64,000 nt of DNA from Sisyra terminalis. Lineage: Eukaryota; Arthropoda; Insecta; Neuroptera; Sisyridae. Made by a program: the position numbers and the translations under genes. Below the pieces are notes generated by a model that did not search any database, was not told where the DNA came from, and was given only the letters and a program-made list of their open reading frames with translations. Positions 38,321-50,105 of the stretch are shown in pieces (within the stretch, counting starts at the first letter, position 1; each line of letters begins with the position of its first letter). The stretch is from the NCBI GenBank assembly GCA_958496175.1, contig OY292276.1:34616449-34680448 (forward strand), read 5' to 3'.

Positions 38321-39948
38321 TTTTAGACACATAATCTCTATTTTTTACTAATTGTAGTATTAAAATCGTTATAAATAATTAATATTTTAATCATAAGGAC
38401 TCGTTTACTAACTTAAAGACGAATGTATAAACAAAAAGAAATATTTTAAATATTTAAATAAAATAAACCATTTAACACCTAAATGAATAAAAACCAAGTT
38501 TTCAAAAGAATCTGAGAAAATATTTTCCAGTGCATTCTTTCGTATTTTATTTAAATTCAAAACAAAAATATAATCCTCAATTTGATATTAATGTGAGTAT
38601 TGCTGGAAACAAAATAAAATCATTTTTTTAAAATTTTATTTTTCATACTTTATAATAAAATGAAAAAATAAGCAAGTCAGTTTTTCTTATTTCCAATAAA
38701 AACTTAATCAAAGTTAATAATATTTACAAGTTCCAATTCGATCACTGGGAATAACATTTACGTTTTATCCTTTATAGTGGAAAACTATAATAAAAAGAAA
38801 ACGACCATCCACATTACGATCGCGTCAAACGCCATTCTCCTCTATAATAACTATTCTGCATTTTTCCAATCACCATTCTCGACAAGCTTTTTGTACTTCA
38901 ATATTCATTCATATGATTTTATTTTTATCGATTCTATGTCATCTGTTATTATTCAATCGAAGATGGGAAAGTTTGCACATTTGGCCAAGATTTTTCTTAG
39001 CTCGAGATTCATAAAGTTTTTAATGAAAATCGCATATGTCTTCAATGGTATGTCTGAATGAGACCAATATTTATTTTGTAATTTTCATTTTCCTAGAAAA
39101 AATAGCCTTTTCATTATTTAATCACTTAACAAGTGTTGCAAGAAATTTTACAATTTGCTCTGAATGAAATATGGATTTCCCGAAAATTTAAACGCTCTAA
39201 TTAGTTACGAGGTATTAAATAGTATGAACTCCACTATGTCTTCTATTTTTTTCATTCTATAATAATAGTACATTAACCTTTTCAAACCATGAAAAGATTA
39301 AAAAGATCAAAAATTTCACCTTATTTATCAATTAAAAATTCTTATCAAATTAAAATATTTTTCCGTCTCAAATTAAAAATATGTTAATAATTGTTGAATC
39401 AACCACAAATTGTGATAATTCTTTATATTGTTTTTAGGAAATTTTAATTCATATATATCATTTAAGTAAGCTTTTTTTTTATTCTCAATAAAATTAATAA
39501 AAACACGTTCTTGATGTTTGATAAAACTCAGTCATTTGATCACAAAAAGTCTTACAAACCAGTTTTGATTACAAAAAAGTTTAAACAAATTATTGTATTA
39601 ACGCTTTTATAGTTGTAAAAAGCGGACATGATTTAAACAAGATTTTCTTCATAGCTTACAATTAATAATTAAATAGTTCATTAAATCAAGAAAAAAATTG
39701 CTAATGTTTTCTTGAAGAGAACTTATTTTTATTGGTTGATTAATTGGTTTTATTAAACGTTGAAGTAAAATTGAGATTATTATTTATTTACGCTATTATT
39801 TCATTACTTTTATGTTTCAATTAGTAGCATATTTTTTCCTCTTCAATTGAGGAATTTTAATTGAGAAATTTTAAAGCGAATTTTGAAACAGGTTAAATCA
39901 AATCAAGTACTTCCTGAAACATATACAGTTCATAATAACTAATGATTT
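38321..39948. other. AT-rich stretch, presumed intron
   Basis: The 94-codon open frame at 38777-39061 (+) is preceded by a pyrimidine-rich stretch ending in TAG, but no domain is seen on either strand and I do not call it coding. Otherwise nothing. Confidence 0.45.
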
Positions 39949-40638
39949 TTAAGGGGGTTCTCCCGTGTGATGGGCTTATAAAATATAATATCATTTTTTG
40001 CATAAATTGCTTTCTTAACATGTTTAGAATATGGGGGTAAAATATTTTTTTTAAAATTGAATGTCATTATAAAGATACAGCAGTCGTTATAATTTTTACC
40101 AGACTTGAAACTTTAATCGTATTTTTCTCAAAACTGTGTTTTTCAAACTTGTCTCCATCTCGGGAACGATTTAACCGATAAAGTTCAAATTTATAAAGTT
40201 GATCCAGCACGTTTAGACGTACAGAATGAACTATTTTTTTTATAATAAAACATAACAAAAACCCGTGAATTTGCAACTTTTTCTTCAGAAGTCTACCAAA
40301 AACCAAATTTTCTTTATTTTCAATTTATTCAAGTTCATTCCATGATTTTAAGCTTACAAATTAAAACACTGTTGTTTATTTTTCTTTATTAATCTTCAGA
40401 TAAACCAATTAGTCTAAATCGTGAAGACAATGAGCATACATTTTTTAGAGACGGGTGTCTTCGGAGCGCTATAACTAACGTTTTACGTGATATTTTTGGC
40501 TAAAATTTATTCACATACATTTAAGATAAATATAAACAAATTATAACATTTTCAAAGTTTAATCTTCTCATTGGTCTTCAAAAATCAAACCCAAAAATTG
40601 CTTAAAAAACAGACTCTCGAACGGGAGAACCCCCTTAA
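39949..40638. mobile_element. TTAA-flanked MITE, 690 bp (piggyBac-like ends)
   Basis: The left end TTAAGGGGGTTCTCCCGT is exactly complementary to the right end ACGGGAGAACCCCCTTAA up to one outer base. TTAA at both ends fits the target duplication of piggyBac-type transposons. The interior has no recognisable transposase; the 79-codon frame at 40067-40306 (-) shows no motif. Confidence 0.75.
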
Positions 40639-41409
40639 CACATTCATACCCAATTAAATTGTATAATCCACAGTCATTGAAAAAAGAGTTGTTAACAATA
40701 CTTGCATTTGCCTACACTGCTTTTAAAATATTGCATTTCTCCACTTTAGAAATTAAAACATTTGACAATTAGTAAATAGAAATATATAGTATTAAACTTA
40801 TAATTTTTGGAGCTTTTTTTTATTTCACAGTATATGTACCATAAGTACTTACAACACAGTACAAAGTTTTGTAAATCCTTAATAGACTTAACAAAAATTG
40901 AAATTATTTGTAATTTAAAATATGAAATAAATGCAAACGTCTATTTTCTTTTAATGCGTCTAAACTTTTAACACATTTAGCATGATTTTCATGATTAATT
41001 TGCTAAAAGCCACTTTGTGTTACAAAAAGTTATAATCATGAACACCTGAAGTAAAAAAATTACTTAACACGAAAGATAATGCATAAAGCATACGTGGATG
41101 TTTATTCATTCATCACCTGATTTTACAACACTTTGTATATGTTCGCTACGAAAAGATATGAAAAGTCAAAGATAGTAGAAGAGCTTTTGTAAACTTTAGT
41201 TTTTAAGTTCATTTTTTAGGTGCACCTTCGCATTATGTATTGTACTTTAAAATCATTTTTATTAACGCTGTAATGCATATTTGAAATAGTAAATTATAAT
41301 AAATACATTATTTTTTAACTCCTTTGTTCTATAAATATTACAATACAATCAGGGATTATCGATTATGAGCGTTATTACTATTTTCAGCATAATTTCTGTA
41401 CATACGTAC
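40639..41409. other. AT-rich stretch, nothing recognised
   Basis: No gene, repeat pair or structured element seen. Confidence 0.5.
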
Positions 41410-41656
41410 TTAACCCTTTGAATACCAATTGATTTTCTAGGCACTATTCTAAAATTACCGAGACATTTTTACTGATTTTGAAATAATTTAGAAAATACAA
41501 GTGAAGGTAAATACTCAAAAACTTAAGGAAAACTTTACTCAGTAAGAATTTTAATTTTCATAATATAGGAGTGATATTGCAGGAGGAGCGCTATGGCGCT
41601 CCTGGCACTTTTCGCAAGAGAGAAAAGGAGGCACTCCCTGGCACTCTAAGGGTTAA
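41410..41656. mobile_element. Small piggyBac-like MITE, 247 bp
   Basis: Starts TTAACCCTTTGAATACCA and ends with the near complement TGGCACTCTAAGGGTTAA. TTAACCC/GGGTTAA ends are the classical piggyBac form. Near its right side is a strong hairpin, AGGAGCGCTATGGCGCTCCT, at about 41581-41600. The 72-codon frame starting at 41571 lies across this and is not a gene. Confidence 0.75.
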
Positions 41657-41930
41657 ATATGATAAATCAAACAATGCTGAATTTTTGCATTTAGTACAGC
41701 CCTTACTTGTGTACCTCGGTTTAAAAAAATTAGTTAAAATAAACTACTCGAAAACCAGAGTAAACCAGTGTACAAATTTTGAAACATAGGAATTTATGTA
41801 AAAATATCTGTATAAATTTAGTTTCAGAGATACAGTCAAAATTTTTAACTAATGATGATATAAATGGTGATATCTTACAGTAAATATCAAGCATTGTGCA
41901 TAGCAGTATGAAAATGAAAAAAAATTGTTT

Positions 41931-41932
<2 letters not shown>

Positions 41933-41961
<29 letters not shown>
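41933..41961. repeat. (TA)n microsatellite
   Basis: Uninterrupted TA repeat of about 28 bp. Confidence 0.9.
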
Positions 41962-41964
<3 letters not shown>

Positions 41965-42029
41965 CAATTAAGTAAAGAAAAATATGTACTCTCATATAAG
42001 AAATTCATGCAGTAGCCACATCATATCTT

Positions 42030-42180
42030 TACATATAATAATTCTTCTGTACGTGTGCGCTGTGAATATAATTGAACTACTCCTAAACCGCTGGACCGAT
42101 TTTAATGAATTTTTTATGTTTATTCGAGTTAGTCCCTGGATGGTTTAAATTTAAAATTGGACCCTAGTTAGGTAGTACTG
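42030..42180 (+). repeat. Repeat with insect transposon end signature
   Basis: CTTCTGTACGTGTGCGCTGT, ACTCCTAAACCGCTGGACCG and ATTTTAATGAATTTTTTATG in this order are similar in style to the CTCCGAAACGG...GACCGATT block near Helitron left ends. A + oriented Helitron or LINE end is likely, but no partner end or coding part was found. Confidence 0.45.
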
Positions 42181-43388
42181 CGGTAGAGTTCTTTTTTCTT
42201 ATTTATGTAATGGATAAAGAGTGTAAGGAGCAGCAAAAGAGTATAAGTTATAAAATTAGAAACAATTATAAAATTAAACAGCAACAGAGAAACTATTATG
42301 AATACTAGACGACACAACCATACATTGGAACTAAAAAGCCAACAAATTAACAAAAGAAACATGTTTGGGCTTTCATTTGACATCTCAAAATCTGAAGATC
42401 AACTTATGTACAAAGAAATGAATAATATTCCAAAAGTAAAGAACTGATTCATCGAGCAACTTATAATGTATTAAATATCTTACGATGACTAAAAGACTAT
42501 GGTTCACGCCGAACAGAGAGAATAAAAATAATTAGCCGAATAAGGTCGAAGCATTGCAGCACATTGGAAATACTACACAAGGGACAAAAAATGAACACCC
42601 CATTGTGCTAATGCAGAAAGGTGGACCACCTTAACCATGTCACCCCAATCGAATGGAAAAAAAGAAACAAATGCAAAAATGACTTATATTAAAAGTAAAC
42701 TTTTAAATAACTCCTTGTATTAAATTATTAAAATCCTTAAATATTTCTTTCACAATTATGCATGATCTTTTCAATTGGGTTTATTTATATTTTGTTATTA
42801 ATTACAAATATTTAAAATCAAACTCAAACTTTTTTTTTTATATACTATAGCGACCTATGAAATGCGAACTTTGAGTTAAGCTCTTTCTTTAAGAAAGAAC
42901 GATTTAAAGGAGGAGGGTGAAAAATCAGAATTGTGGAGAGCAAAAACGGCCAACTTGTAAGGGAAAAATGCCGAAGAAACAGAATTAATCAAAATTATGT
43001 GCAGACTGCCATCTTTTGTGCATTATTTGCTTAGTTTAAATTCTGTATTTTATCCTTTTAATTATAAATCAGTAATCATGGTAAGAGTAGATAAAGTCAA
43101 GTTTGCACAAACTTATAATAATCATAGGAAGTGTTGAATTATTGATGCCCGAAGCTAATGCTTAAATTATTTCAAAAGATGCTTTTATATGTACAAAGTT
43201 TACTTTATCATTGTTACTTGAGCCATTTTTGTAATAATAATTGTTCCATTTTTGTTACACTCTTTACTGCTTTAAAGTTGTAATTTAAAATAAGAGGAAA
43301 AACTTTGATTAGTTTATTTTTTTAAAGTTGAAAGATTTATAAATTGCCTTTCGAAGCTAGATATTTTAAATAATACTTGTCATACATA
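42181..43388. other. AT-rich stretch, possible body of the preceding repeat
   Basis: The region 42200-42660 is purine-rich on the + strand and less AT-biased, perhaps decayed transposon sequence. No domain can be read. Nothing in the rest. Confidence 0.4.
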
Positions 43389-43565
43389 CTTACCGTTTGG
43401 GTAACCGATTAAAGAAGAAAAATTAAAATGCTGGAGTTCTAGTGCTGAGTTTGAAGTTCGTATCGAGCAAATATTCATTATTTCTCGATTTACGGTTTTT
43501 AATTAACCCTAGAGTCGCGAAAACCTTTGGCAGGTATTAAACGACGATTAATAAAAACAAAATAA
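43389..43565 (+). mobile_element. SINE-like copy
   Basis: GGGTAACCGATTAA at the left sits where the A box is in the 59-kb copy. GAAGTTCGTATCGAGCAAAT follows, then TTATTTCTCGATTTACGG and the tail TTAACCCTAGAGTCGCGAAA with ACCTTTGG and AAACGACGATTAATAA. Order and spacing agree with the other copies. Confidence 0.65.
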
Positions 43566-45177
43566 AAGGAAATTTAAAACTGTCGGTTTGAAACAAAAAC
43601 ATATATTTGAAAAATCTTTCACGGGTTCATTATTTGTAAAGTTTGTCCAAATAAAAAATATTATATTAAAAAAAAATTTTTTTAGAGTTTTAGTTTTTCA
43701 TTTAACAAAAATTTAAATTTAATTGGATAATTTGTTTCTTTTCTTCTTTTTTTCTGTTTTTCACAAAATGAAATAATACGCTTAATTATCCCAATAACAT
43801 GTGTGCTCGTACCTACCTAATTTAATGTGTGGTCCATTACTTATGTTGAATAGTAATTTGACTGACAATTATTTATTTTTTTTACTATAATGTTCACGCT
43901 CACTTAACGACTTTACAGGTAATCAAATTCATATTATTTTTCAATAGCATCTTTTTTTTGCTAATTACAAGATTAAATTATGTATTTTATTGTGCATTGA
44001 ATTTATATGTGCTTTTTATTTATAATACCTTTCACGAATTAGTAGTTTATAATGCTATGCACGCTGCACATATTTTACCATACTGTACCTATGTCTGCTA
44101 TTAAGTTATTGTAAATACATTTTTTAAACCTTGCCATACTACCATACTTTTCACTTTTGACATACTACAACTTTTCACTGAAAAGCCAATGCTTTTATTT
44201 TTATTCAATTTTCAAAGCTTAGTGGGAGCTATGATTTACTTAAAAAATAATAAAATTACTGCATACAGCAATAGGACCATATTCATAATTACTCATTTTT
44301 GTGATTATTAAAATTATTATTGCTAAAAAATAAGGGGGATGTTCATCTTGCAATATTTAACAAGCCCTCAAAGTTTAGCAATTATTAATTCGAGAACTTA
44401 AGGTGCAATATAATATACTCGTTTTGTTTCTTAAATTAGGTTATAAATTAAATTTATACTCTAAATATTAATAATAGTTTGCCAATTGCCCAAAATTCCA
44501 AATTTGTTTATATCATAATAAAAATCCTACTTAGTACATAAAAAGCGTTTAAATTAATTCATTTTTGCAAATTTAGTTCATTACTTTGCAAGTAAAATTG
44601 ATACTTTTGCAAATTAAGTTAGCATCTAGTTAACATAAAATACTTTATTAATTTAGGCCAATAAATAACCAGGAGAATAGTATAATATATAATAGTTTAT
44701 TATAAGGTAATAGAGTTTTGCCACTTTACTTCAAAATGAATTCTGAAATTTAAATTTTTGGAGAACCTGAAGAAGTTTTTATGCAATGCAACTATTCACA
44801 AAAGTGTGTGGTATATTTTTCCCAATTTTGAATCCTATCGAGGAAATATTTTCCAAAACAAAATTTAGAGCAAAAAAAATGCTTCAATAATAAATAATTA
44901 ATTAGTCAAGATGAGGTTTGAAAAATCGCAAATTTGCAACTTTAGACTTATGTTTCCTGAGTCCCCATTTCATGCAACTACTGCCAACCGAGAAGTGAAT
45001 TCCAGCGATTGGCGAATTTGGTGCTGTTCGTCTAGTTCAGTACTGGAATCAAACACCTCCAGTTCTTTAAGTCGAAAAAATATAAAATCATTCAAATTCG
45101 TATATCATTTAAGGAATCATTTGGTTTATTAGTTGACCCTATTTGGTTTCAACGTAATACCTACTTATCTTCTAGGT
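43566..45177. other. AT-rich stretch, presumed intron
   Basis: No gene or repeat recognised. The open frame at 44911-45132 is unsupported. Confidence 0.5.
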
Positions 45178-45563
45178 CAGCGCTCTTCAAACTGGAGGGC
45201 GCTACCCCCAAGAGACCCTAGAGCTCTTGTCAGGGAGTCGCAATATATTTCAGAATTATAAAAAAATCGTGATCAGAAGAACGATAGCTGATACGAATAA
45301 GTCCAATTTTTACACGATCACAATGCTTTATCCGATATCTATAGATAAATAATCTATTGATATTTATAAACTATTTAGATACTTAACGAAAGAGTTATTT
45401 TTAATAAAAATGTACTTCTAATATTAATTAATGATAAACTAAGAAAGTAGGTACTGTTGATCATTAAAATCTTAAATTTGTGGGGAGGGGAGCCTTGGAT
45501 TTTTTTTTGATTTAGGGGGTCATGAACAAGTATAAAGGTATGAAGAAGTTTGAGAAACACCAG
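45178..45563. mobile_element. hAT-like MITE, 386 bp
   Basis: Left end CAGCGCTCTTCAAACTGGAG, right end GAAGTTTGAGAAACACCAG, which on the other strand reads CTGGTGTTTCTCAAACTTC; both conform to the CAGNGNTTCTCAAACT hAT consensus. Eight-base target copies are no longer recognisable. A CGCTACCCCCAAGAG step near the left end and GGGAGGGGAGCC near the right are typical of such elements. Confidence 0.6.
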
Positions 45564-47039
45564 AAACTTCCCAAGTAGCATTCACCCACTTTGCTTTGTT
45601 GGGAATTGATGAATTGATTACGTCGTCTGGTGGCCAAAAATAGTACTAGTTTTTGTGTGCACTTTATTATACAACTGTATCAAGTAGTTAGTTGTGGTAA
45701 AAGTAATTTAATTAACTCCTTGTATAAAAAGTTGATTTTATTATGCTTTGAATGGTTATGGTACTAAATCACATGAAAATGTAGAAATAAGTTATCTTGC
45801 TATACCCAAGTGTGGTAACAATTTTGTTTAAATCAAAAAGTTCTAAACTAATATCAAAACATAACGTGGCTGTTAATTTTTAACTTTACTTGATAAAATT
45901 TAAGGAATATTCATTTAAAAGCGCAAAAAAAATTGTTAAATTTAAAATGCTTAGAACGAGGTCCTTTTGGCCCGGTATTAAAATGACGTCACAGTACGAA
46001 ACTTCTAAAAGCTCACGGACATTTTTATATGACAAATGCACCTAAAAACAAAGGGGAAAGTTGTTTAAATCGTTTGAACAATATGTTAATGGTTTAAACC
46101 ATTAACAATCTACACAAGCTCATTTCCTAAGGAAAAATTGATACTAATTTTTAGGGTATAAAAAAGTTTTCCATGGCGAAAAATTGTGAAAAAAGTCAAA
46201 ATTTTTATCAACTATTCTGTTTTCTAGATTTTTGTCTGCGTTAAGTATTTTTTTGTGCTGGTTTTAATTCAATCCAGTCGACAATTTATTTTAAGGAAAT
46301 AAAAATAAATTGAAATAATAACACAAACTTTATGTAAACTTATGGGCAATTCTTTAGTTGTACATAATACGTAACCATGTTTTTTAAGCCTCGCCTACTG
46401 ATCAGTTCTCAATTGAATGATAAAATATTTCTGATTTCAATTTTAAAATAGTATGAAATTTATTATCTAAAATCGGCGATAATGTTCTTATAATAATTAA
46501 CTTGACTCAATAATTTTTGAATAATTTGTTTTCAAATTAGTAGGAGTTATTTAGCGCCAAGAAGAATTAAAGTTTAGGTAATCTCTTATACATTTGGGTA
46601 TTTGCATCGATCGTTTACAACTTTACATAAAAGTAGTTTCAAAGAAATCAAAATTTATTGGTGAAAATTTTCAGAGAAACTTTGTATTTTTGAAAATAGG
46701 AAAGACAGGATGTGGACGTGAATTGACTTTCCTTGATGTATAGATTAATAAATAGATGTACACTGTACCTACTACTAAATTATAGGTATTTACTATTAAT
46801 AATATTATATTTTAGTTACTCAAAGCTTAAACATATTTTAAGACAGTTCTTGTAACAACTTTGTAGGATCTTTTGTTTTTATTATTAAGGAAATAATATA
46901 TTAGGAATATATAATGTAAAATATGTTTATACAAGTAATGCAGTACATTTTGTATCTAACTACTATATTAGGAATTACGTTACACGAATAATATGTACAT
47001 ACTTTTGAAAAGAATTTTACTAGGAGGATTACTTTAGCG
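45564..47039. other. AT-rich stretch, presumed intron
   Basis: Contains a perfect palindromic CRE (TGACGTCA, 45984-45991) and a 22-bp perfect palindrome at 46085-46106 centred on GGTTTAAACC. No gene. Confidence 0.45.
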
Positions 47040-47430
47040 AAACATGGCATATGCAAGTACGTGTGGAGATGAGGGATGAAACAACATATATGGCCTTCGT
47101 TGCTCCCACATGGCGTTTTTGTAGTTCTTATATTATATGGAGATGTATAAATAGATTCCCTGAAATCTTTTTAGATGAAAGGGTTGAGCGGCGGGCGCAT
47201 ATGGTGATATCTTTTCTCATACTCACAATGATAAATGTGTTTGTAAAATGATGATGGTGGTGGTGGTATATGTGAATGTGAATGGATATGTGTGCAAGGT
47301 TGCGAGCGCGCGGCATCAAAGACCCTGTGTGGGTCCGTGTGTCTGTCCGCGAGGAGTCTAGACGAGTGGACCCGGCCAATTCAAGCACACAGTACAGAGA
47401 TTTCAGCTCTTTTATAACTATATACATACA
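47040..47430. promoter_or_regulatory. GC/CpG pocket, function unknown
   Basis: Less AT-rich than its surroundings, with GCGAGCGCGCGGCATC at about 47302-47317 and GGTCCGTGTGTCTGTCCGCG then AGGAGTC at about 47331-47360. A purine-rich GATGATGGTGGTGGTGG run (about 47249-47266) precedes it. The frames here (47051-47251 and 47128-47436) are shaped by the simple repeats. Could be an alternative promoter or enhancer. Confidence 0.35.
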
Positions 47431-48156
47431 TAACATACATAGATAATCATAATACAGAGAAAACAGAACAGCCTGAAAAACAAAATAAGCATATAGCTAG
47501 GTTACGAACAAGTAACCAGACAACACTTATGTACGATATTTGTATACCGATTCCAATTTCTGTCATAAAATAGACCATCTCTTCCCATTTGCTTCCACAA
47601 GTCACGTCTACCTAATTTCAAATAACACAATAAATCTATACACATGAATAAATTCAAAACAAAAGCTTTGCCGAAAAATATTTTCAATTAGTAATGTAGC
47701 AAAATAACTTTTAAACGAATTTCATAATAAACTTACACCAGCTAGATAGTTTGTACATTCAATATTTGTAAACCACTGCGTAAGAAATCGTAAGTTGTAA
47801 TCAAAATTGTAAAAAAAGTTATATATTTCATAACTTTATAATTCATATTAAAGTTATTCAAAATCAGATGTTCAGTACTATGTAGAACAAAGATCGGATC
47901 ACTTCGTCAAGTCTTTCCATAAGTGGTTCCTTCTTTAAAGTTCCATACTTAAAAAAACGGCGTGTGTACTTAATGTACGCGCGTGAGAAGTTTTACTTCT
48001 TTGGTATAACTAAAAAGATGTATTCAAACCACTACCGTAGCTTCTTCTGGTAGTGCCTGAACTGGCACACCAGTTATATAAGGATTGTGATTACTAAAAT
48101 ATGATACAATTTTAAACACAAATTACTTTTAATATCAAAATAAATAAACAAACTTA
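47431..48156. other. AT-rich stretch, presumed intron
   Basis: Nothing recognised apart from a short ACTTAATGTACGCGCGTGAG patch near 47970. Confidence 0.45.
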
Positions 48157-48787
48157 CAGAGGTGTGAAAACTATTTGACTCAAAAGAAGGTTTTATTTTT
48201 TTCCAACGATGTATCGCTCAGACTGTAAAACATCCAACATCATTTATGGTTTGGAGCTGCATTTCAGCAAAGAATACCAGTAGGATATACATTGTGGAAG
48301 GTACTTTGAGGCAAGACCAATATAAACAAGTTTTGGAAACGAAATTATTGCCTCAAACTAAGGAGTGGTTTCCGGAAGGAAATTTTATCTTTATGCAGGA
48401 TTTAGCTCCTTGTTATAAAGCCAAAAAAGTTATGGATTTTCTCAAAAATTCTAGCATTAATGTGCCTTCTTGGCCAGGAAATAGTTCTGATGCTAATCCC
48501 ATATAAATTTTTTGAGCAATTGTGAAGAAAAAAATAAAAAAAATAAACTTGTACAACACGGGTGGATATGATTACCAAATTCATTAAGATTTGGCATTAC
48601 GATGAGGAAAAATATAATTGAACAAAATAATATAAGGCATACCAGGATGAGAAAAATAAACTATAAACAATAAAGGGTACCACACAAAATGTTAGATGAG
48701 TGAAATTATTGTAATTTTTAAACTTATGACATTTGAAAACAGAAATGTGTTTTTTTTCTCTTGAGTCTAATAATTTTCACACCTCTG
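48157..48787 (+). mobile_element. Tc1-type element, 631 bp, 5'-deleted
   Basis: Left end CAGAGGTGTGAAAACTATTT then GACTCAA; right end complementary CAGAGGTGTGAAAATTATTA then GACTCAA. TA flanks both ends (48155-48156 and 48788-48789). It retains the C-terminal half of a Tc1 transposase but lacks the N-terminal DNA-binding part, so it is a non-autonomous deletion copy. Confidence 0.92.
48200..48650 (+). pseudogene. Tc1 transposase, catalytic-domain fragment
   Basis: The frame at 48246-48506 reads VMVWGCIS-like MVWSCISAKNT, YIVEGTLRQDQYKQVLE, then FIFMQDLAPCYKAKKV and WPGNSSDANPI. These are the central Asp motif (MQDxAPCHxA) and the WPGNSPDLNPIE motif around the catalytic Glu of DD34E Tc1 transposases. 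A stop replaces the Glu position, PDLNP has become SDANP, and a shifted frame continues with AIVKKK and IKIWHYDEE. The first catalytic Asp and the paired helix-turn-helix are deleted. Family length is about 340 residues; roughly 140 are traceable. Confidence 0.92.
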
Positions 48788-48892
48788 TAAAAAAAAGGAC
48801 AAAGAATAAAAAGTTTTAAATACAGCCATATTAGTGGAATCCAAATATAATAATTATTGCCTCAAATTTTGACTACCATAATTTATACCAAT

Positions 48893-49425
48893 ACAGCATG
48901 AGTTACACATTTGAAAAATACTTATCGAAAACATTTACCATATACGAGTAGATTTTTTCCATAAAATATCATGTATAGATATGTGAAAATAATTCTAAAT
49001 AACAACGTCCTAAAAATTATATTAATACAATAGTAATTGTATATTTTATTAACCCATTTATATCTTTGTATTGAAACTGATTTTTAATAAATTGGCTATT
49101 TATACATAGATACTATATGTATAGACAGTTGGTTCTTTGTACATTCAGTATAATATTTATACACATTTGGCTATGTATACAAAATGTATATTACATATTA
49201 TTTCAATTAACCGTTTATCAATACAGCATAGTTGACTTATTCGGAAAATACTTATCGAAAAAAAATTACCATATAAAAATCGATTGTTACTATAAAATAT
49301 CATGTATAGATATGTATAAACAATCCTAAATAGCAACGTCCTAAAAATTTTATTAATACAATAGTAATTGTATATTGTATTTACCCATTTATATCTATGT
49401 ATTGAAACTGATTTTTAGTTCAAAT
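48893..49425 (+). repeat. Tandem duplication, unit spacing about 320 bp
   Basis: 48893-49080 and 49216-49425 share AAATACTTATCGAAAA, TACCATATA, AAAATATCATGTATAGATAT, CAACGTCCTAAAAATT, ATACAATAGTAATTGTATAT and CCCATTTATATCT in the same order. The second unit runs straight into repeat R1. Confidence 0.85.
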
Positions 49426-50105
49426 ATAGAAAAATATAATGTATCAATCGAATTTTCTTACATTATTTTAAATATTGCATTGAATAGTTTCAGAAAAATA
49501 TATTTCTTTCGAAATGCCTTTTTATTCTCATAATAATAGTAATAGGTAAACGTAAGTAATATGTATGCATTTTGCATATATTTCGGCAAAGACAGAACAC
49601 ATACGTGTGAGTCGTGTGAGTAAAATACAATCATTGTCTCAAATTTGAACTGAATGATTATCGCTATGGTTTCACTAGTCATTTTGATTTCATTCAATCA
49701 AATGCCAATTTTTACCATTTGTCAGTTGTGTTACTTTGGGTGGTGACTATTTTACGAGAAATTACTAGTTATGTATTAATATGGATATTGTTTTAATATG
49801 GATAATGTCTATGTTCTAAATAAAAAATACAAGTGACAGTGACTTTTGGTCTACTGTAATTTTTTAAACTTCGTATCTGGTTCGAGATTGTTCGGAACGA
49901 TCGAGTCCAATTTGTTCCCCTTACCGACAAACGAAAAATATATGGAAGCGCTAAGATCGACTCGATCGACTCAATGAAGTGTTTTAGTTATTTTAGGACT
50001 ATGCAAATCGCTTCCAAAAATCGGCCAGCTTTCTCCCGCTTGAAGTTTCTCACTAACCGTTTGTGAGCAACTTCCTACTGTAGTAACGGCGTCACATTCT
50101 ATTAA
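49380..50105 (+). repeat. Interspersed repeat, family R1 (longest copy)
   Basis: Aligned with 7555-8045 at both ends and, in its centre, with the complement of 10040-10248. The core at about 50005-50055 (ATGCAAATCGCTTCC, AAAAATCGGCCAGC, CCCGCTTGAAGTTT) is almost identical to the 7.95-kb copy while the flanks differ much more. No coding frame is shared apart from fortuitous ones. Confidence 0.8.

Noticed and set aside
38777..39061. 94-codon frame (+)
   Set aside because: Preceded by an acceptor-like site, but neither this frame nor the opposite strand shows a domain, and there is no donor or partner exon.
43520..43560. TTAACCC as a piggyBac end
   Set aside because: It is part of the SINE-like tail shared by several copies, and no inverted partner exists.
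45984..45991. Perfect CRE (TGACGTCA)
   Set aside because: A single 8-bp match is expected about once per window by chance; no supporting promoter context.
47128..47436. 102-codon frame with His run (-)
   Set aside because: Driven by the GATGGTGGTGG repeat and the GC pocket; no domain.
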